Notes under the pieces: model-generated
The model's input: only the letters and a program-made list of their open reading frames with translations
Told to the model about the DNA's origin: nothing
The model's database searches: none
Program-made: the position numbers and the translations under genes
Part shown: one piece after another, positions 36,685 through 45,162 of the stretch
Position numbering within the stretch: the first letter of the stretch is position 1
Layout of the letters: every line of letters starts with the position of its first letter
Source of the DNA: Flavobacterium beibuense F44-8
GTDB taxonomy: Bacteria; Bacteroidota; Bacteroidia; Flavobacteriales; Flavobacteriaceae
Direction of reading: 5' to 3'
DNA: 64,000 nt
NCBI RefSeq assembly: GCF_000769915.1
Contig: NZ_JRLV01000021.1
Coordinates: forward strand, 1-64,000

Positions 36685-37374
36685 ATGAAATCCATTAAAG
36701 TAATCGCTTTTGACGCCGACGATACCCTGTTTATTAATGAACCCTATTTTGAGGAAACCGAAAAGAAATTTTGTGGTTTGATGGAAAACTACCTGTCCCA
36801 TCAAAGCCTTTCGGCAGCAGTTTTTAAACATCAGGTAGATAACCTTCCGCTTTATGGTTACGGTATAAAAAGTTATATACTGAGCATGATACAAACGGCT
36901 ATTGAAGTATCAGACGGTACGGTTAGCGTAAAACATATTCAAAAAATTATAGATCTTGGGAAAGAGCTCCTGCAAAAACCTATTGTGTTACTGGATGGGG
37001 TAGAGGAGACCCTTAAAGCTTTACAGGGTAAGTACAGGTTGGTAGTGGCTACAAAAGGCGACCTTAAAGATCAACAACGCAAACTACACGATTCAGGACT
37101 GGGGCATTACTTTCACCACATAGAAGTAATGGCAGATAAAAAGGAACTCAATTACAACAAACTGCTTTCAAGGCTGGATATAGAGCCACATGAGTTTTTT
37201 ATGATTGGTAACTCATTAAAGTCAGATGTGTTGCCGGTACTTAACATAGGCGGATATGCGTGTCATGTTCCGTTTAAAACTACATGGGCACACGAAATGA
37301 TAGACCACGAAATTGAGCACGATAATTTTTACGAAATTAAAAAGCTTAACGAAATCATACCTATACTTTCCTAA
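36685..37374 (+). CDS. HAD superfamily hydrolase
   Basis: A 229-residue phosphatase-like protein. Motif I is AFDADDTLF (nucleophile Asp at about 10), with a helical cap (about 18-95). Motif II is VVATKG, motif III is around K130-K140, and motif IV 'FFMIGNSLKSDV' has an Asn where the usual Asp (GDS.. or GN/D) varies. Cytosolic; substrate unknown. Confidence 0.87.
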   Translation: MKSIKVIAFDADDTLFINEPYFEETEKKFCGLMENYLSHQSLSAAVFKHQVDNLPLYGYGIKSYILSMIQTAIEVSDGTVSVKHIQKIIDLGKELLQKPIVLLDGVEETLKALQGKYRLVVATKGDLKDQQRKLHDSGLGHYFHHIEVMADKKELNYNKLLSRLDIEPHEFFMIGNSLKSDVLPVLNIGGYACHVPFKTTWAHEMIDHEIEHDNFYEIKKLNEIIPILS

Positions 37375-37384
37375 TAATAAAGCT

Positions 37385-37945
37385 ATGGAATTACACTTTT
37401 TTGAAACTCCGGCTCATTTTAGGGAATGGCTTGAAAAACACCATGAGGTTAAAACCGAACTGCTTGTAGGCTATTATAAAAAAGGTACGGGAAAGCCAAG
37501 TATTACCTGGCCGGAATCGGTAGATGAGGCTTTGTGTTTTGGCTGGATAGACGGGATAAGACGAACCGTTAGTGAGGAGGTCTATTCTATACGATTTACA
37601 CCACGCCGCCCCAACAGTGTTTGGAGCGCTGTAAACGTAAAAAAGATGGAAGAACAATTGCAGCTGGGCAGGGTTTTCCCTATGGGGATTGCTGCCTATG
37701 AAAAGCTTAACGAGGACCGATCCAAAATATATTCTCATGAAAGGAAAGCTCCTGCCGAGTTTAGTACAGATCAGGTAAATATTTTTGAAAAGAATGAAAA
37801 AGCATGGGTGTTTTTTAACGATCAGCCGCCTTATTATAAAAATCTTATGAGGCATTGGGTTACATCTGCCAAGCAGGAAAAAACTAAAATATCACGGCTT
37901 GAAAAGCTTATAGAAGCTAGTGAAAATGGTATAAGGCTCCGTTAA
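37385..37945 (+). CDS. YdeI/OmpD-associated family protein
   Basis: A 186-residue protein. ATG at 37385 (MELHFFETPAHFREWLEKHH) is used; an open frame runs 24 codons further into the HAD gene. Family marks are 'ITWPESVDEALCFGWIDGIRR', 'YSIRFTPRRPNSVWSAVN' and the C-terminal 'WVTSAKQEKTKISRLEKLIEA'. Related proteins are labelled bacteriocin-protection or OmdA, but a mechanism is not established. Confidence 0.85.
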   Translation: MELHFFETPAHFREWLEKHHEVKTELLVGYYKKGTGKPSITWPESVDEALCFGWIDGIRRTVSEEVYSIRFTPRRPNSVWSAVNVKKMEEQLQLGRVFPMGIAAYEKLNEDRSKIYSHERKAPAEFSTDQVNIFEKNEKAWVFFNDQPPYYKNLMRHWVTSAKQEKTKISRLEKLIEASENGIRLR

Positions 37946-38034
37946 AAATATTGAAATTCAAACTGTTTAATACAATTTTTCCGTTATTTTTGATGTTGTA
38001 CTGTATATACAGTAACCTTAAAAACCAACTAATT

Positions 38035-38649
38035 ATGAAAAAACACCTTATCAGAAATCTTGCTGCAATGGCGGTAGTTGTTTGTTTTGCCTTTGCATTA
38101 CCTGAAACCGAAACCCAAAAAATCAATGTTGTTATAGATGCCGGTCATGGCGGTAAAGACTTTGGAGCTAAGCACGATGACTTTTTAGAGAAAGACATTG
38201 TAGCATCAATCGCCCAAAAGGTAAAGGAACTTAATGATGATAAAGAAGTAGTGATTCACTTTACGAGAAACGAAGATGAGTTCCAGCAACTTACAGACAG
38301 GGTTGAAACTATTAATAATATTAAACCTGATTTGGTTTTATCCCTGCATATTAATATGACTGGTAAATCAGATAAATCAGGAATGGAATTTTATATTGGT
38401 CAGGATGTTGCCCAAAATCAAAAATCAAAAGAGTATGCTGCTAAATTATCTGCTGCGATGAGTGACAGGTTTGAAGTAGCCCCTGTAAAAGAGGCTAAAT
38501 TTTATATACTAAAAAATACAGAGGTACCAGGTGTACTGTTTGAAATGGGATTCCTTTCAAATGAAAACGACAGACAATACCTAACATCACAGGACGGGCA
38601 AAAAGAAATTGCTTCACGCATTGTAAACTTCCTTAAGGAAATAGAATAA
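38035..38649 (+). CDS. N-acetylmuramoyl-L-alanine amidase
   Basis: A 204-residue Amidase_3 enzyme cutting the bond between MurNAc and L-Ala in peptidoglycan. It starts at 38035 with a signal peptide (about 1-24). Zinc ligands are His in DAGHGGKDFG, Glu in the LEKDI stretch, and His in LSLHINM. The catalytic Glu is in 'VLFEMGFLSNEND'. There is no AMIN or SPOR domain, so it is the minimal form. DUF6526 follows after one base. Confidence 0.92.
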   Translation: MKKHLIRNLAAMAVVVCFAFALPETETQKINVVIDAGHGGKDFGAKHDDFLEKDIVASIAQKVKELNDDKEVVIHFTRNEDEFQQLTDRVETINNIKPDLVLSLHINMTGKSDKSGMEFYIGQDVAQNQKSKEYAAKLSAAMSDRFEVAPVKEAKFYILKNTEVPGVLFEMGFLSNENDRQYLTSQDGQKEIASRIVNFLKEIE

Positions 38650-38650
38650 C

Positions 38651-39082
38651 ATGGAACAGAATTTTAAAAACCATATAAGGTATTACACTCCGCATCACTT
38701 TATATTTTATCCGGTGATGTTGTTAGTAATGGGATTTTGCGTAGGCCGTTCATTTGATAACGAAAACCGGCTTATATGGATATTCCTGTTTCTGGCATTC
38801 TTTTCTATTACTTTGTTATCGTTTATGCTAAGACAACACTATGCCTTAACATTACAGGACAGGATTGTAATGCAGGAATTGCGTTACCGTTATTTCGCGA
38901 CTACTGGTAATCGTCTTGAACCTTATGAAGATAAGCTAAGCAAAGGGCAGTTGTTTGCCCTGCGTTTTGCCCCCGATGAAGAAATGCCGTCACTGCTGGA
39001 AAAGGCAATAGCCGAGAACCTCGATCCTAAAGCAATTAAAAAGTCAATAAAGCACTGGAAAGCCGATAATCAACGCGTATAA
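38651..39082 (+). CDS. DUF6526 family membrane protein
   Basis: A 143-residue protein with two TM segments (about 18-34 and 43-62) and a cytosolic helical tail that ends 'AIKKSIKHWKADNQRV'. The pattern fits a small Bacteroidetes family annotated DUF6526. Function unknown. One base after the amidase stop, so co-translated; ends at a strong terminator. Confidence 0.7.
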   Translation: MEQNFKNHIRYYTPHHFIFYPVMLLVMGFCVGRSFDNENRLIWIFLFLAFFSITLLSFMLRQHYALTLQDRIVMQELRYRYFATTGNRLEPYEDKLSKGQLFALRFAPDEEMPSLLEKAIAENLDPKAIKKSIKHWKADNQRV

Positions 39083-39084
39083 TA

Positions 39085-39114
39085 AAAGAAGCCTGCTAAT
39101 TAGCAGGCTTCTTT
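39085..39114. terminator. Terminator after the 36-39 kb plus-strand run
   Basis: AAAGAAGCCTGCTAA and its exact complement form a perfect palindrome with T-run. It may also end the minus-strand small-protein genes. Confidence 0.85.
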
Positions 39115-39185
39115 CGAAATAGATAGTTTAGAACCACACAAAAAACTCTCTTATCCTATATGTTGTAGCCCTTTCAGGCTGTATG

Positions 39186-39422
39186 TTATTGGTTAGTATC
39201 AGGGTTAGCTTTTCGCTGCTCCTTCCAGGTCTGTTCGGCCTCATTATAGGTTCTGGAACGTACATCCCTTCCCTGGCTTATGTTGTGGGCAATAAAGGCT
39301 CCACTGTTCATCTCATCTTTGTAATAACTTCTGTCGGCATTACGACCACGGGCACTTATAGGTTCACTTGGTCTGTTTCCCATTTGCCCCGTGTAGATGT
39401 TGTTGCTTTTTTCGGTACTCAT
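39186..39422 (-). CDS. Small hydrophilic protein, unknown
   Basis: A 78-residue protein rich in N, R, S, E and Q, with no hydrophobic core and no signal peptide, likely disordered. It contains 'MGNRPSEPISARGRNADRSYYKDEM' and ends in a basic 'TWKEQRKANPDTNQ'. An overlapping plus-strand frame exists but has unlikely composition. Its neighbour (39453-39605) is similar in character. Confidence 0.6.
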   Translation of the reverse strand: MSTEKSNNIYTGQMGNRPSEPISARGRNADRSYYKDEMNSGAFIAHNISQGRDVRSRTYNEAEQTWKEQRKANPDTNQ

Positions 39423-39452
39423 AACACTTACATTTAAACATTAATACTAATT

Positions 39453-39605
39453 TTAATTGTCAGGTTGATTTTCCTTTTTCGAAGCACCTTTCTCAGCATT
39501 TTTAAAATTCTTTTTCAACTCTGGAGTTTTTTTCTCACTTAAATCCTTCCCGCCTGATACTTTTGGTGCAGGAGTTTGATTTTTATCATCATTATTCACA
39601 TTCAT
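39453..39605 (-). CDS. Very small Lys/Asn-rich protein (50 aa)
   Basis: A 50-codon frame starts ATG AAT GTG AAT AAT at 39605 and stops at 39453. It codes MNVNNDDKNQTPAPKVSGGK and then a Lys/Glu-rich tail ending KKENQPDN. It is preceded by an AAAAGGAACAG stretch that could serve as a ribosome site (AGGA, 9 nt upstream). No hydrophobic segment; it should be disordered. It lies 30 bp upstream of the 78-residue gene on the same strand. It resembles other small hydrophilic stress-type proteins in flavobacteria. Confidence 0.55.
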   Translation of the reverse strand: MNVNNDDKNQTPAPKVSGGKDLSEKKTPELKKNFKNAEKGASKKENQPDN

Positions 39606-39907
39606 AATCTGTTCCTTTTAATTGATGTATACAAAGTTCAGTTATAACTTACTGATATTGAAGTTAATTAACACTGATTTTTATGGGAAATGTTATAAAA
39701 AGCTTTAACAAAATCCTTAAATGCAGTAATAGTAGCTAATTAACATTTTGATAGTTAGCATATATAAAGGAAAGTTTAACAAACAATTCACGCAATGAGT
39801 TGTAAAACAGGTTGTAATAGTGAGTAAATTAGTAGTGTATTATAAGTTATTACTTATAAAAACATCATTTATTTCTATTAACCAATTTTTTAAAAACAGA
39901 TATAATT
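39606..39907. promoter_or_regulatory. 302-bp divergent intergenic region with a palindrome before yceI
   Basis: No gene is seen. It separates the small minus-strand genes from the second YceI gene. A perfect inverted repeat TTATAAGT-TATT-ACTTATAA sits at 39840-39859, about 48 bp before the YceI ATG, and may be an operator. No full TAnnTTTG box with spaced TTG was found, which fits a promoter for an alternative sigma factor. Confidence 0.5.
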
Positions 39908-40444
39908 ATGAAAACAGCAAAATGGATTCTCGATTTGGCTCATTCAGATATACAGTTTAAAATAAGACATTTACTTATTGCTAATGTTACAGGGCATTTC
40001 AGGCTATTTTCGGGCACTATGTATGCCGGAAAGGATGATTTTACCGATGCCAACTTTAAACTGACTATCGATGTGTACAGTGTAGATACCAATAATGAGC
40101 AAAGAGATGAGCATTTGAAGTCGGCCGACTTTTTTAATGCCGATTACTACCCGGAAATGCAGTTCGTTTCAAAAGCATTTAACCATGTAGATGGCGATAA
40201 GTATGATTTAAAAGGTGACCTTACCGTAAAAGATATAACTAAGGAAGTTACATTTAAGGTATTGTTTGGAGGGGAAGCCAGAGACGGGTTTGGCAATATG
40301 AGAGCCGGGTTTGATATTAGCGGGGAGATTAACCGAAACGATTTTAATATCCATGCCAATGACACTACAGAGGCAGGCGGACTGGTATTGGGAGAGGAAA
40401 TTCACCTACATGCCAACATACAGTTTATAAAGGAAGAAGATTAA
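39908..40444 (+). CDS. YceI family protein (second copy)
   Basis: A 178-residue lipocalin-like isoprenoid-binding protein, paralogous to the one at 21376-21906. Shared marks are 'WILDLAHSDIQFKIRHLLIANVTGHF' (with Leu for Pro in the usual DP(A/S)HS), 'HLKSADFFNADYYPEMQF' and 'GDLTVKDITKEVTFKVLF'. No signal peptide. It stands alone beside small hydrophilic-protein genes, which suggests a stress setting. Confidence 0.9.
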   Translation: MKTAKWILDLAHSDIQFKIRHLLIANVTGHFRLFSGTMYAGKDDFTDANFKLTIDVYSVDTNNEQRDEHLKSADFFNADYYPEMQFVSKAFNHVDGDKYDLKGDLTVKDITKEVTFKVLFGGEARDGFGNMRAGFDISGEINRNDFNIHANDTTEAGGLVLGEEIHLHANIQFIKEED

Positions 40445-40451
40445 AAAACGT

Positions 40452-40560
40452 AGCTTGTCTCAAAAGTGTTTATTTTTCCATTTCGACCTTGTGGAGAAAT
40501 CTATTAGAGATTTCTCGACTTCACTCCGTTGCGCTCGAAATGGAACTTTTGAGACAAGCT
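40452..40560. repeat. Dispersed palindromic element inside a terminator stem (copy C)
   Basis: Nested stems: outer AGCTTGTCTCAAAAGT (40452-40467) with 40545-40560, perfect 16 bp; middle TTCCATTTCGA (40476-40486) with 40535-40545; inner GAGAAATCT (40494-40502) with 40508-40516. It lies between two convergent stops (40444 and 40563) and should terminate both. Confidence 0.8.
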
Positions 40561-40562
40561 TT

Positions 40563-40958
40563 TTATTGTTCTGTATTTCCGCGATCCCTTTTGTTTTCAG
40601 GATGTGATGTCGGATAACGGTTCTTTTCAATATCTGAATTGAAATCCCTGTTCTCAGCAGTTTCCTTATCCTCGGCTTCGTCTTTGGTACCACGGTTTTT
40701 GTCTACCACTTCGCCTTTGTCATTAACTGTTTTGTCGCTTTGGCTAACCGGTACAGCTTTCCCTTCATTCACATCGCGGGCACGTTTTTGCAGTTCTTTA
40801 TTACCTTCTTCATCCTTCTCGGTTTCGGGGTTTAAAAAGCGGCTGCCGGGATTATAATTATCGGGTAGGTTTTCTCCGCTAAAACCTTCATTTTTCTGAT
40901 GGTCGTTTATTTTTTTTGAACCTAAATCTTTAGGGTTGTTTGTTGTTTCTTGTGACAT
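40563..40958 (-). CDS. Disordered hydrophilic protein, unknown
   Basis: A 131-residue protein with almost no hydrophobic residues and many N, E, K, D and R. It has no signal peptide or recognisable domain. Composition recalls hydrophilins / desiccation- or stress-related proteins. Two smaller genes of the same character lie at 39186-39605 on the far side of the YceI gene. Confidence 0.6.
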   Translation of the reverse strand: MSQETTNNPKDLGSKKINDHQKNEGFSGENLPDNYNPGSRFLNPETEKDEEGNKELQKRARDVNEGKAVPVSQSDKTVNDKGEVVDKNRGTKDEAEDKETAENRDFNSDIEKNRYPTSHPENKRDRGNTEQ

Positions 40959-41037
40959 AGCTTTTCGTTTTTTTAGGTTGGTATTATAATATTACCACTA
41001 ATAAACCGTAAAGCAAAAGGGTTTAACAAAGCCTTAG

Positions 41038-41547
41038 CTACTGGTACTTTATAATAAAATTATAGTGGGAGTTCACTATGTCGTTCACTGTTTTTTGCAG
41101 GGATTCGTCCAGCATGTTATATCCGTCTTTAAGTTTACCCGATGAGGTAAAATAATCAGGGAGTTTATATTCAACCAGTACATCACCGTCAGTATAAATA
41201 TCACCTACTTTAAAGTCGAGGGTATAACTATTAACGTGAAAAGTAATGGTCATGGTATAGCGTATTTTGTAAAAGAAAGCTTCACCACGATTACGGTAAT
41301 AAAAAGCATTTTTTTTATATGCGCTAATGGTTATAGTGTTAGCTGTTACAGCAGTAACATCTACAGGACTTTTAAGTCGGTTATATTCATAAGCCCAGGT
41401 ATCTGTTGCTTTTATGAATAAATCAACAGGTATGGAAGGTATACTTACCTCTACAGGATCAAAGCCGTTAGCATGTACCTCCATTACCGGAGGTTGTGCT
41501 CCTGCAGTTGTGCATATAAATAGTATTAGTAAGGTAATTTTATGCAT
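41038..41547 (-). CDS. Secreted hypothetical protein
   Basis: A 169-residue protein with a signal peptide (1-17, ending TAGA) and a beta-strand-rich body. Its middle has 'FFYKIRYTMTITFHVNSYTLDFKVGDIY', reminiscent of the DUF4468 (TBP-like fold) secreted family of Bacteroidetes, but I cannot confirm it. It begins one base after the 86-residue gene, in the same operon. Confidence 0.6.
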   Translation of the reverse strand: MHKITLLILFICTTAGAQPPVMEVHANGFDPVEVSIPSIPVDLFIKATDTWAYEYNRLKSPVDVTAVTANTITISAYKKNAFYYRNRGEAFFYKIRYTMTITFHVNSYTLDFKVGDIYTDGDVLVEYKLPDYFTSSGKLKDGYNMLDESLQKTVNDIVNSHYNFIIKYQ

Positions 41548-41548
41548 G

Positions 41549-41809
41549 CTATTTGTCGTTTAGGGCATTTTCAAACTCTTCCTGTATCCTTTTGTTAGAT
41601 ATAAGCATAGGTTTTTTATCAATGGTTATGGTAATATCATCTCCGTCTATGCTATAGGAACCCGAGAATTTTCCCAGTGGGGTGCTGCCTTCAAAATTTC
41701 CGTGCTGGTCGTCTCCGGCAAGCTTACCCTTGTCACCTATAGAACCTTTTATCTTGTTAAGCAGGCTTGTTTTATTGCCCGGGTAACTTATTGTAAACTG
41801 ATTAGCCAT
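41549..41809 (-). CDS. Small soluble hypothetical protein
   Basis: An 86-residue protein with alternating Gly/Asp-rich beta strands ('DQHGNFEGSTPLGKFSGSYSIDGDDITITIDKKP') and a C-terminal helix. No signal peptide. Two related-looking 'G.F.G' strand motifs suggest a small beta sheet. Not recognised; it shares an operon with the secreted protein at 41038. Confidence 0.6.
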   Translation of the reverse strand: MANQFTISYPGNKTSLLNKIKGSIGDKGKLAGDDQHGNFEGSTPLGKFSGSYSIDGDDITITIDKKPMLISNKRIQEEFENALNDK

Positions 41810-41909
41810 GATTATTTAGGTATTGGTTTACAGTAAAGTTACATAATTATAAGGGAGAGCTGTGTTTACCTTTTGTTAAATGCGTAAGAAAAAGCCGAAC
41901 ACAAAGTGT

Positions 41910-42692
41910 TTATTCCTTAACGGTAAAACCGCCTTTTTCCGCATCAAAAGTTATGCTGTCGTCGTTAAACAGCCTGTCAAAAACCTTGTTGCTAATTAAA
42001 TTAGCAGGGGAATCCTGTATTACTTCCTGCTGTGTCATTACAATAATTTCGCTGCTTAACTGTAGGGCAAGGTCGAGGTCGTGAGTAGAGTAGAGTATGC
42101 ATTTATCGGTTTCCTGCGTAAGCTTTTTCAGGAGTCTTAGCAGGCTTACCTTATGCAGCAAATCTAAGTGAGTGGTAGGTTCGTCCAGTACTATAAAGGG
42201 AGTGTCCTGAGCCAGGGCACGTGCAATAAGCACCCTTTGTAACTGTCCGTCACTTATTTCATAATATTTTTTGTTGGCAAGATGCTCCAGTTGGGTAAGT
42301 TGAAGCGCCCTGCTTACCTGTAGTTTATCTTCTTCGGTAAGTGAGCCCAGCCAGTTGGTGTAAGGCTGCCTGCCCAATGCTATCAATTCGTAAACCGTAA
42401 GATTACTTGGCGGAAGTTTTTCGGTAAGTACCACGCTCAGGTTTTGAGCCAGCTCTTTAGGGTTGTGTTGAGTGAGGTTAATTCCGTTAAGCTGAATAAT
42501 CCCTTTTATGGGTGGCTGAATCCCTGTAAGAGTACGCAATAGTGTGGATTTACCTATACCGTTGGCGCCTATTAATGCGATAAGTGCGCCTTTTTTAAGG
42601 TTGAGGTTAATATCATGTGCAATAACAGCTTCCTGTTTTTTGTCAGGATAGCCAATGCTAAGATTATTTGCAGCTAATACTGTTTCCATCAC
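41910..42692 (-). CDS. ABC transporter ATPase, vitamin B12/siderophore type (BtuD-like)
   Basis: A 260-residue FecE/BtuD-type ATPase. Walker A GANGIGKST is at about 38-46; the signature is 'ISDGQLQRVLIARAL', Walker B is FIVLDEPTTHLD, and the switch His is in YSTHDLD. It is the last of three genes (binding protein, permease, ATPase) diverging from a cobalamin riboswitch and TonB receptor. B12 is therefore the likely substrate, though iron-siderophore transporters share the family. Confidence 0.88.
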   Translation of the reverse strand: MMETVLAANNLSIGYPDKKQEAVIAHDINLNLKKGALIALIGANGIGKSTLLRTLTGIQPPIKGIIQLNGINLTQHNPKELAQNLSVVLTEKLPPSNLTVYELIALGRQPYTNWLGSLTEEDKLQVSRALQLTQLEHLANKKYYEISDGQLQRVLIARALAQDTPFIVLDEPTTHLDLLHKVSLLRLLKKLTQETDKCILYSTHDLDLALQLSSEIIVMTQQEVIQDSPANLISNKVFDRLFNDDSITFDAEKGGFTVKE

Positions 42693-42701
42693 TTTTTGAA
42701 T

Positions 42702-43733
42702 TTAACTGAATACGCCTTTCTTTTTTCTGAACAAAAGCCATATTACTATTGGCGCACCAATTATAGATGTGATACCGTTTATAGGCAGTACAAAACTACT
42801 TCCCGGCCATTGTGTAACTGTATCACAAATAAGCATTATGGCAGCACCTGCAAGCAGTGTTGCCCAAAACAATACCAGGTGGCTACTGGTTTTAAACAGT
42901 AGTTTCACAATATGGGGCACTGCAATCCCTATAAACGATATAGGTCCTGTAAATGCGGTAATACAACCTGTAATAATACTGGTTGCCAGTATGATTATAA
43001 AACGTGTTTGGCTAAAGTTTATCCCCAAGCTTTTGGCATAGCGTTCGCCAAGTAGCATAGCATTAAGGGGTTTGATACAGGTAACGGCTATGGCAAGTCC
43101 CAGCAGGCTGGCACCCCATAGTATGGATATGTTTTCCCATGAAAGGTTTCCTAAACTCCCCAGTGCCCAAAACGTATATTTTTGAAGCTGTTCGGCATTA
43201 CTGAAGTAAGACAGCACGCCCACAATAGCCCCTGCAAAGCTCCCAAACATCAATCCTACAATTAGTATTGCCATAGTATCCTTTAACCTTTGTGCCACCA
43301 GCAATACTGCCAGTAATACCAGTAAACTACCAAAGGTAGAGGCAAGTACGAGTCCGTATGATGATGAGAAAAAAGTACCTACGGCAGGTACAATCCCCGC
43401 GCCCAAAATAACAATGGCTACCATAAGGCTGGCTCCCGAACTCAACCCTAAAACACTAGGTCCTGCCAGTGGATTACGGAAAAGTGTTTGCATAAGCAAT
43501 CCGCTTATTGACAGCCCAATGCCTACAATAATGGCGGTTAAAGCTTTAGGTAGCCTGTAGTTTATTATGATGTATTCCCATGCTGATTTTGAAGCGCCTT
43601 TGCCAATAAGGCTGTTAAATACTTCCTTAAGGGGAATACTAACCGATCCCAAACTGATATTAACGAGAAACAGTGCCACAAGGCTAATGCCCAGCAGTAT
43701 AAAAATCAGTGTATATCGTTTGGTGTACAGCAC
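42702..43733 (-). CDS. FecCD family ABC permease (BtuC-like)
   Basis: A 343-residue inner-membrane permease with about 9-10 TM helices. FecCD marks are 'GIGLSISGLLMQTLFRNPLAGPSVLGLSSGASL' near the N-terminus and 'GPISFIGIAVPHIVKLLFKTSSH', the ATPase-coupling loop with the conserved G. It lies 9 bp from its ATPase gene. B12 is inferred from locus context. Confidence 0.92.
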   Translation of the reverse strand: MLYTKRYTLIFILLGISLVALFLVNISLGSVSIPLKEVFNSLIGKGASKSAWEYIIINYRLPKALTAIIVGIGLSISGLLMQTLFRNPLAGPSVLGLSSGASLMVAIVILGAGIVPAVGTFFSSSYGLVLASTFGSLLVLLAVLLVAQRLKDTMAILIVGLMFGSFAGAIVGVLSYFSNAEQLQKYTFWALGSLGNLSWENISILWGASLLGLAIAVTCIKPLNAMLLGERYAKSLGINFSQTRFIIILATSIITGCITAFTGPISFIGIAVPHIVKLLFKTSSHLVLFWATLLAGAAIMLICDTVTQWPGSSFVLPINGITSIIGAPIVIWLLFRKKKGVFS

Positions 43734-43739
43734 AATGGT

Positions 43740-44879
43740 TTAGTTTAGTTTTTCGAAAAAGTAAAGTTCGTAATCCGGTAACAGTTCCGGATGAAATATC
43801 TTGATAAGATCTTTTAAAACAAGATCGGGTCTTGTTGCCGAAAGTTCATAATATACATAGCCGCCCGTAGGACCTCTTTTTGTACCAAAGGAGTATACCT
43901 TCTTGTTTTTAAACGACTGAAACTGTCCGTAGTGGGGATTGTTTTCTGTCATTTGGGTAAGCGATGTATAACTGTTTGGTCCAATCCAGTATTCGGCATT
44001 TTCGGCTTTATCCAGTACGGTTTCAAAAGATAGGCTAAGGCTTCCCGTTCCATCGGTATCTTTCCAAAGATAATCGGCGTTGGCATCTTTTAAAAACTGT
44101 GCTCCCCAGCTTCCTCCCTGTGGCAGGTTCCATTGATCCTGAAATATAGCACCTGCCATAACCGTAGGTTTTTCGGTAGTGTTTTGCGCTATTTTTTTAG
44201 CGTCATTGTAATCTTTTACTATCTGTTTAAAAATAATATTGGCTTCTCTTTCCCTGCTGTAAAGTGCCCCGAAAAATTTAATCCATTCGGCTCTTCCCAG
44301 CGGGCTTTGCTCTGTCCAGTCACCATTGTATAAAACGGTTAGTCCGCTGTCTTTAAGGGTATTCATGGATTTGTTGTTACTGCTTATACTAAAGCCCACA
44401 ACAGCATCGGGAGAGAGGTCAATCATAATCTCGGTATTCAGTCCTTCGTTTTGACCTACGTCTTTAACCAGTCCCGAATCAATACGTTTTCTGGTCTTTT
44501 CGCTTGAAATAAAATCAGTACCGGGGTAGCCTACCAAAGTATTTTCCACACCAAGCATTTCCATTGCCGGTATATGTGTTGTTGAAGTTACCACAATTGA
44601 CTGCAATGGTACCTGTATTGTCGTATATTTTTTAAGACTGTCGGGTACAACAGCATCTTTTTGCTGCATTACATAAGTGAAGCTTTCGGTAGCATTAGGC
44701 CATGGGTTAGTCACTTTTATAATGGTGTAGCCGTGGTGTTTGTACAGCTCCAGTCCGCTGGCGTAAACTATTGAATTCTCGACAGTTTCGGTAGTTTCTT
44801 TGTGTGCTTTTTCCTGTTTTTTACAGCCTGTTACAGCCAGTAATAAAAAAAGGAAAATAGGGTAGTGTAAGATTTTCAT
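43740..44879 (-). CDS. ABC substrate-binding lipoprotein (BtuF-like)
   Basis: A 379-residue lipoprotein (lipobox VTGC, Cys19) of the TroA/BtuF helical-backbone type. It binds ligand between two lobes joined by a long helix; 'VGYPGTDFISSEKTRKRIDSGLVKDVGQNEGLNTEIMIDLSPDAVVGFS' is the characteristic first-lobe pattern. It is the first gene of the transporter operon, with its own -7 box TACATTTG (44906-44899) 20 bp upstream. Confidence 0.88.
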   Translation of the reverse strand: MKILHYPIFLFLLLAVTGCKKQEKAHKETTETVENSIVYASGLELYKHHGYTIIKVTNPWPNATESFTYVMQQKDAVVPDSLKKYTTIQVPLQSIVVTSTTHIPAMEMLGVENTLVGYPGTDFISSEKTRKRIDSGLVKDVGQNEGLNTEIMIDLSPDAVVGFSISSNNKSMNTLKDSGLTVLYNGDWTEQSPLGRAEWIKFFGALYSREREANIIFKQIVKDYNDAKKIAQNTTEKPTVMAGAIFQDQWNLPQGGSWGAQFLKDANADYLWKDTDGTGSLSLSFETVLDKAENAEYWIGPNSYTSLTQMTENNPHYGQFQSFKNKKVYSFGTKRGPTGGYVYYELSATRPDLVLKDLIKIFHPELLPDYELYFFEKLN

Positions 44880-44898
44880 AACAAATATTAAGCTGCTG

Positions 44899-44933
44899 CA
44901 AATGTATAAATTTCAATATTAATCCTATATTTG
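44899..44933. promoter_or_regulatory. Back-to-back promoters of the B12 locus
   Basis: Two perfect -7 boxes diverge: TACATTTG on the minus strand (44906-44899) for the BtuF-like gene, and TATATTTG on the plus strand (44926-44933) for the riboswitch-btuB transcript. Neither has a well-spaced TTG. Confidence 0.65.
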
Positions 44934-44942
44934 CACCCAACT

Positions 44943-45119
44943 TTAGGTTATAGTGTGCCGGCCGCACACTGTATTAAAAGGGAATCAGGTGTAATACCTG
45001 AGCTGTTCCCGCAACTGTAAGCTATATCCCTTTTGGGAGGCTGTTGTTAACTGCGAGCCACTGCCTGTATGGGCGGGAAGGTAAACAACAGTACGCAAGC
45101 CAGGAGACCTGCCTTTAGT
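44943..45119 (+). ncRNA. Cobalamin riboswitch
   Basis: A cobalamin aptamer leader. Conserved pieces in order: GGGAAtcaGGTGtaAtACCT, then GCTGTTCCCGCAACTGT, then GCCACTG...GGGAAGG, then the B12 box AGCCAGGAGACCTGCC (45099-45114). It lies on the plus strand between a -7 box and the TonB receptor ATG (45163). A following GAACCTT/AAGGTTC hairpin (45134-45155) close to the start codon may be the expression platform, hiding the ribosome site when B12 is bound. Confidence 0.93.
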
Positions 45120-45162
45120 GTTAACAATTATCGAACCTTCGGGAAAAAAGGTTCTGGAAATT

